From an uncultured Ruminococcus sp. (GTDB taxonomy: Bacteria > Bacillota > Clostridia > Lachnospirales > Lachnospiraceae): a stretch of 16,971 nucleotides of DNA. Shown piece after piece: positions 12,506-16,971 of the stretch. Below the pieces are notes generated by a model. The model saw only the letters and a list, made by a program, of their open reading frames with translations, was not told the DNA's origin and made no database searches. The position numbers and the translations under genes were made by a program. Within the stretch, counting starts at the first letter, position 1. Each line of letters begins with the position of its first letter. Where the stretch lies: contig USFD01000069.1 of assembly GCA_900553885.1 (NCBI GenBank), positions 1 through 16,971 on the forward strand, given 5' to 3'.

Positions 12506-13932
12506 AATTCAGGCTGAAGATTACCTTCTGTATGCTGGCGCTTCTGAGCATTCTGTTCGGAATCGGCGGCAGCGTGCTGATTGTCAGTTCTTTTCAGGAT
12601 ACCATGAGGCAGGAAAAGGTTACGGCGGAAAATACTTATAAAATGCTTCAGTATACGCTGCAGATATCCGGAGTTCAGAAACTGCTCTCAGAGACAGGCG
12701 ATATCCGGAATGTGATCGGACAGAGTATCAGACAGAACGGAGGATACTGGGACGATATCCTGCTGACGGCGGATGGAAAGGAGATATACAGCAGCGGAAA
12801 AGAGTCCGCCTTTTTAAGAACCCGGGATTCTGCAGATACAAAGGAATATCCGGAAGAAGGAAAGGGGAGCATTGTATCGGTCCGGGATGAAAATGGGGAA
12901 AATAATCTCTGTGTAACCGGTACATTTACAGCGGGGGACCGGCGGTTCTCTCTGACGGCGGCCCGGGATATTTCGGATCTGTACCGTAACCGGAACCGGA
13001 TGCAGGAGCTGTACCGGATTGTATTTGCCGTTCTGATGCTGCTGTGTGCCGTTCTGGCCTACAGCATGGCTCTGTTCCTGACAGCGCCTCTGTCCCGGCT
13101 GGCCAGGGGAGCGCAGGAGATCGGGAAAGGCAACTTTGCTTTCCGCTCCCGGGTGCGCTCCGGTGATGAGCTGGGAAGTCTGTCCAGGGATTTTGACCGT
13201 ATGGCGGGGCAGATTGAAAAGAATGTCCGGGAGCTGAGAGAGGCGGTGGCGCGTCAGGAACGGTTTGTGGGAAATTTTACCCATGAACTGAAGACGCCTA
13301 TGACTTCGGTAATCGGATATGCGGATCTGCTGCGGAGCCGGGAGTTAAGCGACGAGGAGAGAAGGGAGGCGGCGGACTATATATTCCGTGAAGGAAAACG
13401 GATGGAGCGCCTGTCTCTGAAACTGCTGGATATCTATGCGGCAGAGCAGACAGAGGTCTCGCTGTCCCCTCACAGTCCCGGAAGAATTGTGGAGGATATA
13501 GCGGATCATCTCAGTCCCGGACTTAAGGAACGGGAGATTGAACTGACTGCCCGGTGTGAGAAAGGAACCTGTATGCTGGACCCGGATCTGTTCCGTTCCC
13601 TGGTGCTGAATCTTGTGGACAATGCCGGAAAGGCGATAGGGTCCCGGGGACATATCCGGGTAACCATAAGGATGACGGATGAGGGATGCCGGCTCTGCGT
13701 GGAAGACGATGGACCGGGAATTCCCGGAGAGGCCAGAGAACATCTGACGGAAGCCTTTTACCGGGTGGATAAGAGCAGGTCAAGAAAACAGGGCGGTGCA
13801 GGTCTGGGTCTGACCCTGTGTGAGAAAATCGTAAAACTTCACAACGGGGAGCTTTTTTTTGAAAGCGGGGAAGGGAACGGTACGAAAGTGACAGCAGAAC
13901 TGAAAGGAGGACGCTGTGAAAAAACGAATTAA
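12502..13932 (+). CDS. Sensor histidine kinase with HAMP domain, VanS-like
   Basis: The 476-residue kinase has membrane helices at about 8-29 and 171-193, a sensor domain of about 140 residues outside, a HAMP domain (about 194-245), HisKA with His261 in NFTHELKTPMTSVIGY, and a complete ATPase domain: N-box LVLNLVDNAGKAI, G1 VEDDGPGIP, F-box FYRVDKSRS and G2 GGAGLGLTL. It should phosphorylate the regulator encoded just upstream (4-base overlap) and probably also dephosphorylate it. The domain plan is that of VanS and other envelope-sensing kinases; the ligand is unknown. Its 3' end overlaps the following gene by 17 bases, so the accessory protein is tightly coupled to the kinase. Confidence 0.94.
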   Translation: MKFRLKITFCMLALLSILFGIGGSVLIVSSFQDTMRQEKVTAENTYKMLQYTLQISGVQKLLSETGDIRNVIGQSIRQNGGYWDDILLTADGKEIYSSGKESAFLRTRDSADTKEYPEEGKGSIVSVRDENGENNLCVTGTFTAGDRRFSLTAARDISDLYRNRNRMQELYRIVFAVLMLLCAVLAYSMALFLTAPLSRLARGAQEIGKGNFAFRSRVRSGDELGSLSRDFDRMAGQIEKNVRELREAVARQERFVGNFTHELKTPMTSVIGYADLLRSRELSDEERREAADYIFREGKRMERLSLKLLDIYAAEQTEVSLSPHSPGRIVEDIADHLSPGLKEREIELTARCEKGTCMLDPDLFRSLVLNLVDNAGKAIGSRGHIRVTIRMTDEGCRLCVEDDGPGIPGEAREHLTEAFYRVDKSRSRKQGGAGLGLTLCEKIVKLHNGELFFESGEGNGTKVTAELKGGRCEKTN

Positions 13933-14626
13933 AATCATAAGCCTGTCTGTTCTGCTTCTCTGTGTGGTTCTGGCAGCAGGGGTTCTGATGCCGGAAGCTG
14001 CAGTGCGGATTGCGGACAGGCGGAGTGAAAAGAAACAGGAAGAATTTGAGACAGGCACCGTGTCTTCTTTCCGTCTGACAGACCGGCTGAAGCTTGCGGA
14101 GGCCTATGATCAGGAGATGTATGTTGACGTGGAAAACGGAACCATACTTGAACGCAGCGAGGCTGAACGGACCGCGGATAAAATAGCCGAGGAACTGGCC
14201 CTTTACGGAATTGTGGATCCTATATCCTGCGAAGAACGCTCGGCAGATCCTTTTATGGCTGTTTCGTCAGAAAATCTGGATGTTGCGCTGCTCTGGAGAT
14301 GTACACTGTCGGATAAGTACGGGATCAGAATGACCGTCATTATTGATGATGAAAGCGGGAAAATGCTGGAGTTTCTGTATTATGGAATCAGCAGCGGGAC
14401 AGCTGCAGATGAGTCAGGCACTGCGGATATAGGGGCAGAAGCGGAAAAGATGCGGAAGTTCTGTGAGGATTATTATGGGTTACGGGCAATAGGAGGAAAA
14501 TACGAAGAAGATACGGATTATGTCAGCACTCCGTCTGCCCAGCTATCGTTTGTTGATGAAGAAGGAAGCAGAATTACGCTTCATTTTTCACTGGATCCAT
14601 GGATGAAAGCCTGCTGGTGGAGTTAA
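13916..14626 (+). CDS. Membrane-anchored accessory protein of the VanRS-like system
   Basis: The 236-residue protein has an N-terminal membrane helix (about 7-26, SLSVLLLCVVLAAGVLM) and an outside domain of about 200 residues. Two weakly similar segments, VDVENGTILE and TVIIDDESGKMLEFLYYG, read like beta-hairpins of PepSY-like folds, but I cannot assign a family. GTG 13916 is preceded by AAAGGAGG at 13903-13910. The gene begins 17 bases inside the end of the kinase gene, so its dose is tied to the kinase. Position and topology suggest a modulator of kinase sensing or a partner of the carboxypeptidase that follows. Function is unknown. Confidence 0.75.
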   Translation: MKKRIKIISLSVLLLCVVLAAGVLMPEAAVRIADRRSEKKQEEFETGTVSSFRLTDRLKLAEAYDQEMYVDVENGTILERSEAERTADKIAEELALYGIVDPISCEERSADPFMAVSSENLDVALLWRCTLSDKYGIRMTVIIDDESGKMLEFLYYGISSGTAADESGTADIGAEAEKMRKFCEDYYGLRAIGGKYEEDTDYVSTPSAQLSFVDEEGSRITLHFSLDPWMKACWWS

Positions 14627-14644
14627 GGAAAATGATGCTGTTTT

Positions 14645-14697
14645 GATGCCGGAAGATTGCCGGAAGTAAGACATGCCGGGATACAATACTGTTCAGA
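14645..14697 (+). promoter_or_regulatory. Promoter of the VanY-type gene, with TGCCGG repeats
   Basis: GATGCCGGAAG (14645-14655) and ATTGCCGGAAG (14656-14666) are tandem 11-bp repeats, and CATGCCGGG follows at 14672-14680. A -10 TACAAT is at 14692-14697, with no good -35 17 bases upstream. The preceding TTTT makes the same TTTTGATGCC found at 11748. Binding by the VanR-like regulator is inferred. Confidence 0.45.
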
Positions 14698-14719
14698 AAA
14701 CAACAGCGGGGTGAACATT

Positions 14720-15592
14720 ATGTCTTACAGAACAACGGCAGAAGAACAGAGAAGGATACTGAAGCGGTATAGAAAAATGAAACGAAGAAAAATCATTATC
14801 AGACGGGCGGCAGCGACTGCTGCTGCGGCCGCGGGGGCAGGGCTTCTGTTCTTCTGCGGCATGGAATTTTTCCGGGCAGGAGGAAGTCTGATCGGGATGA
14901 CGTCCCGGAGCGGGGAAAAGTATGAAACTTTCAGCAGTCTTTCTGGCCGGACAGAAGAGACAGAACAGCAGACCGGATCCGGGCAGGCGGAAGAGGAGAA
15001 AAAGAATGCATCTCAGCCGGATGACTGGAATCTGGTTCTTGTAAATCCCTGGAACGAGATTCCGGAGGGGTATGAAGTGAATCTGACTCAGCTGAAAAAT
15101 AATCAGGCCATTGATACAAGATGTTATCCACAGCTTCAGAGGATGATGGACGACTGCCGGGCGGCGGGCCTTAATCCGCTGATCTGTGCATCCTACCGCA
15201 CGATGGAGAAACAGCAGGAACTTTTTGAAGATAAAAAGCAGCGTGTTATTGCTGAAGGATGTCCGGAGAATGAAGCGGAGGAAGAGGCGGCAAAAACAGT
15301 GGCTCTGCCTGGTACAAGCGAGCATCAGCTTGGCCTGGCGGTAGATATTGTAGATATGGAATATCAGCGGCTGGACACGGCTCAGGAGAATACGCCGGTT
15401 CAGAGATGGCTGATGAAGAACAGCTGGAAATATGGTTTTGTACTTCGGTATCCCACAGAGAAAAGCGAGATCACAGGGATTATTTACGAGCCCTGGCATT
15501 ACCGGTATGTGGGACAGGCGGCGGCAAAGGAAATGTACCGGAAAAATCTGTGCCTGGAAGAATATCTGGCACAGCAGAAGAATCTGTCATGA
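14720..15592 (+). CDS. VanY-type D-Ala-D-Ala carboxypeptidase (peptidase M15B), membrane-anchored
   Basis: The 290-residue protein has a basic N-terminus, one membrane helix (about 30-55, Ala/Gly-rich), a Glu/Gln linker and a catalytic domain from about residue 110. Zinc-site residues are present: SEHQLGLAVD (H202 and D209, matching the S-x-H-x-x-G-x-A-x-D motif), then the EPWH motif (catalytic E257, zinc ligand H260). SYRTMEKQQELFED is the usual preceding helix. VanY enzymes remove the terminal D-Ala from peptidoglycan stem peptides outside the cell, which limits cross-linking and, in resistance clusters, vancomycin targets. ATG 14720 follows GGGGTGA at a good distance; upstream in-frame starts lie before the promoter. 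It is the last gene of the VanRS-like unit, has its own promoter at 14645 and ends at a clear terminator. Confidence 0.93.
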   Translation: MSYRTTAEEQRRILKRYRKMKRRKIIIRRAAATAAAAAGAGLLFFCGMEFFRAGGSLIGMTSRSGEKYETFSSLSGRTEETEQQTGSGQAEEEKKNASQPDDWNLVLVNPWNEIPEGYEVNLTQLKNNQAIDTRCYPQLQRMMDDCRAAGLNPLICASYRTMEKQQELFEDKKQRVIAEGCPENEAEEEAAKTVALPGTSEHQLGLAVDIVDMEYQRLDTAQENTPVQRWLMKNSWKYGFVLRYPTEKSEITGIIYEPWHYRYVGQAAAKEMYRKNLCLEEYLAQQKNLS

Positions 15593-15597
15593 GGAAG

Positions 15598-15637
15598 AAC
15601 CTGCAGGGGAAAATTACAGAATTCCTGCAGGTTTTCT
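15598..15637 (+). terminator. Terminator after the VanY-type gene, possibly used from both sides
   Basis: AACCTGCAGG (15598-15607) pairs with CCTGCAGGTT (15624-15633) around a 16-base loop; TTCTTCT follows. The convergent LysR gene ends at 15653, so the same hairpin probably ends transcripts from that side too. Confidence 0.8.
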
Positions 15638-15652
15638 TCTGGTTTCTGCTGC

Positions 15653-16552
15653 TTATATCTCCGGGGATTCCAGTGATTTCCTGAGCACCTGCAGAAATTT
15701 TTCGGCCGGTTTGGAGAAAATCTGATATTTTTTCCAGATAATGCTCATCCGATTTTCCAGTTTTGGATTCAGAGGCCGGAAGCATAGGCTGCTCTCCCCG
15801 GTGGTGTTAATGATTTTGTCAAGGCCTACGGCGTAGCCCAGGCCCTCATCCACAAGGAGGGAGGCATTGAACAGCAGGTTGTATGTGGCGGCAATAGTAA
15901 GCTTTTCGGGATCCTGCCCGATCCAGCGGAGCAGGTTCCCGCCCCGGGCCTCCTGCTGAGACAGGATAAGGGGCTTGTCCAGCAGATCCTCCGGTGTGAT
16001 CATTTCCTTCTGCGCCAGAGGAGAATCTCTGCGCATCAGCACGCCCCATACATCTGAGCAGGTGGTTTCAAGAGCGTTGTATTTTGCCAGATCTACGTCT
16101 CCGAAAACGACGCCGAAATCAATCAGCCCCTTGTCCAGATATTCTGATACCAGGGTAGAATTGCCGCTGGAAATGTGGTAACGGATGCCCGGATGACGGT
16201 TCTGAAGGGCTTTGGCGGCCTTGGCAATGAGCCGGATGCCGTCGGTTTCGCCGGAACCGATATAAATATCGCCGATGATAATATCGTCGCTTGCAGTGAT
16301 TTCATTTTCTGTTTTCCGGACCAGATCCAGGATCTCTTCCGCGCGTTTCCGCAGAATCATGCCTTCTTCGGTCAGCGTTACCTTGCGGGAACCTTTTGTC
16401 CCGCGGATCAGGAGCTGTTTTCCCAGCTCTTCTTCCAGATTTTTGATCTGTGTGGAAAGAGTGGGCTGTGAGAGATGCAGGGACTCCGCCGCATGCACAA
16501 TACTTTGTTCTCTTGCAATTGCAAGGAAGTAATTCAGGACGCGTAATTCCAT
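15653..16552 (-). CDS. LysR-type transcriptional regulator
   Basis: The 299-residue protein has the N-terminal winged helix-turn-helix of the family (about 1-62: YFLAIAREQSIVHAAESLHLSQPTLSTQI in two helices, then LEEELGKQLLIRG), a linker helix (about 63-88) and a two-lobe effector-binding domain from about 92 (IGDIYIGSGETDGIRLI...; SEYLDKGLIDFGVVFGD; GLGYAVGLDKI). It acts as a tetrameric activator or repressor that responds to a small metabolite, which cannot be named from the sequence. ATG 16552 is preceded by AAAGGA. It is convergent with the VanY-type gene and divergent from the regulator at 16658. LysR proteins often control the divergent neighbour, but a response regulator would be an unusual target. 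Confidence 0.94.
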   Translation of the reverse strand: MELRVLNYFLAIAREQSIVHAAESLHLSQPTLSTQIKNLEEELGKQLLIRGTKGSRKVTLTEEGMILRKRAEEILDLVRKTENEITASDDIIIGDIYIGSGETDGIRLIAKAAKALQNRHPGIRYHISSGNSTLVSEYLDKGLIDFGVVFGDVDLAKYNALETTCSDVWGVLMRRDSPLAQKEMITPEDLLDKPLILSQQEARGGNLLRWIGQDPEKLTIAATYNLLFNASLLVDEGLGYAVGLDKIINTTGESSLCFRPLNPKLENRMSIIWKKYQIFSKPAEKFLQVLRKSLESPEI

Positions 16553-16587
16553 GATGGTTTCCTTTCTGATTCGTTTTTGTCTGATAG

Positions 16588-16615
16588 ATTCATTATATTC
16601 CGTTTTTCAATGAAT
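16588..16615. promoter_or_regulatory. Inverted repeat in the divergent LysR / response-regulator region
   Basis: ATTCATT (16588-16594) and AATGAAT (16609-16615) form a perfect 7-bp inverted repeat with a 14-base spacer. It covers the -10 of the LysR promoter. It does not match the usual T-N11-A LysR box closely, so the bound protein is uncertain. Confidence 0.35.
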
Positions 16616-16620
16616 TTTCA
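16592..16620 (-). promoter_or_regulatory. Promoter of the LysR gene
   Basis: On the minus strand, TGAAAA (16620-16615) and TATAAT (16597-16592) are separated by 17 bases, ahead of ATG 16552. On the other strand an extended -10 TGG-TAAAAT at 16629-16637 may serve the divergent regulator, with no clear -35. Confidence 0.5.
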
Positions 16621-16657
16621 ATCTTTCCTGGTAAAATAAAAGGCAGGAGGTGCCGAT

Positions 16658-16971
16658 ATGAGACTTTTGCTTGTGGAAGACGAAAAAAGAATGGCGGAGG
16701 CGCTGTGCGAGCTGCTGCGGCTTGAAAAATATGATGTGGATCACTATGCCGATGGCCTGGAGGGCCTGGACGCGGCTCTGACAGGCGCATATGATCTGAT
16801 CATTCTGGACGTCATGCTGCCGGGGAAAAACGGCTTTGATATTGCCGCGGAAGTCCGGAAGAACGGGGGAAAAACACCAATACTGATGCTGACGGCAAAA
16901 AGTGAAGTAGACGATAAGTGGTCCTATGTCAAGAAAAAGTACAAATTAAACATGCCTTTTTTAAGGTTGGC
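16658..16971 (+). CDS. OmpR-family response regulator, 5' part only, probably interrupted
   Basis: The gene starts at ATG 16658 after GGCAGGAGGTG and reads MRLLLVEDEKRMAEAL, with E7-D8-E9, phosphoacceptor D51 in ILDVMLPG and T79 in MLTAKSEVDDK. Up to residue 87 it is a normal receiver domain. The next residues should read roughly V-x-G-L-x-x-GADDY-x-x-KPF, but the sequence gives WSYVKKKYKLNMPFLRL and stays open to the window end. The conserved Lys of the receiver and any DNA-binding domain are therefore missing. The bases after about 16918 are visibly richer in A/T than the gene. Either a mobile element has inserted here or the window end is a misjoined contig. The partner kinase, normally downstream, is not in view. 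Confidence 0.8.
   Translation, partial: MRLLLVEDEKRMAEALCELLRLEKYDVDHYADGLEGLDAALTGAYDLIILDVMLPGKNGFDIAAEVRKNGGKTPILMLTAKSEVDDKWSYVKKKYKLNMPFLRL
16918..16971. other. Unassigned AT-rich sequence cutting into the response regulator
   Basis: From about 16918 the DNA no longer encodes receiver-domain residues and changes to A/T-rich sequence (CTATGTCAAGAAAAAGTAC and a T-run). It could be the terminal end of an insertion sequence or another mobile element. Only about 54 bases are visible; no terminal repeat, target duplication or transposase can be shown. Confidence 0.3.

Noticed and set aside
1..16971. CRISPR arrays, tRNA, rRNA, riboswitch or replication origin
   Set aside because: No regularly spaced repeats, cloverleaf-like sequences, rRNA segments or iteron clusters were recognised on either strand by eye. 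A covariance-model search was not possible here.

Overview
The window looks like chromosomal DNA of a Clostridia-class Bacillota, most likely a Lachnospiraceae gut commensal. This rests on strong AGGAGG-type ribosome binding sites, moderate GC, short lipoprotein genes, an Rpn-family remnant, a split-permease ABC exporter next to a two-component system, and a tiny Clostridia-type holin-like toxin. No rRNA, tRNA, CRISPR array or complete insertion sequence was seen. The species cannot be fixed from sequence reading alone.

Bases 1-3420 are a worn accessory region. A lipoprotein gene (158-1030) appears to lose its C-terminal part at a junction near 950. It is followed by a type II toxin-antitoxin pair (1170-1728) with a palindromic operator over its -10 box and a strong terminator. 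Next are a small lipoprotein (2006-2485) and an Rpn nuclease pseudogene (2759-3420) that kept both ends but lost its middle.

Bases 3420-5560 hold a membrane-anchored conserved protein (3560-4207) and an ECF sigma factor / membrane anti-sigma pair (4336-5560). A candidate ECF-type promoter precedes the first gene.

Bases 5560-5870 contain what reads as a complete type I toxin-antitoxin locus. It has a roughly 30-residue one-helix toxin, a hairpin hiding its ribosome binding site, a convergent antisense RNA promoter, and a shared two-way terminator. The mRNA and the antisense RNA appear to start with nearly the same leader sequence.

Bases 5938-11618 form one operon: OmpR-type regulator, sensor kinase with a large extracytoplasmic domain, two FtsX-type permeases and a MacB/LolD-type ATPase. 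This is typical of envelope-stress or antimicrobial-peptide detoxification modules. The promoter of this operon shares a 32-bp element (26/32 identical) with the promoter of the small lipoprotein at 2006, which suggests one regulon.

Bases 11741-15637 form a second, VanRS-like module: regulator, HAMP-containing kinase, an anchored accessory protein and a VanY-type D,D-carboxypeptidase. The regulator and VanY promoters share 11-bp-spaced GATGCC-type repeats. No van ligase genes are present. A convergent LysR-type regulator (15653-16552) is divergent from a third OmpR-type regulator (16658-end). That regulator's reading departs from the family consensus at about 16918, where a mobile element or an assembly join may begin.

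Overall the window is a cluster of envelope-sensing and envelope-remodelling circuits (ECF sigma, three response regulators, ABC exporter, carboxypeptidase) mixed with toxin-antitoxin and decayed genes.
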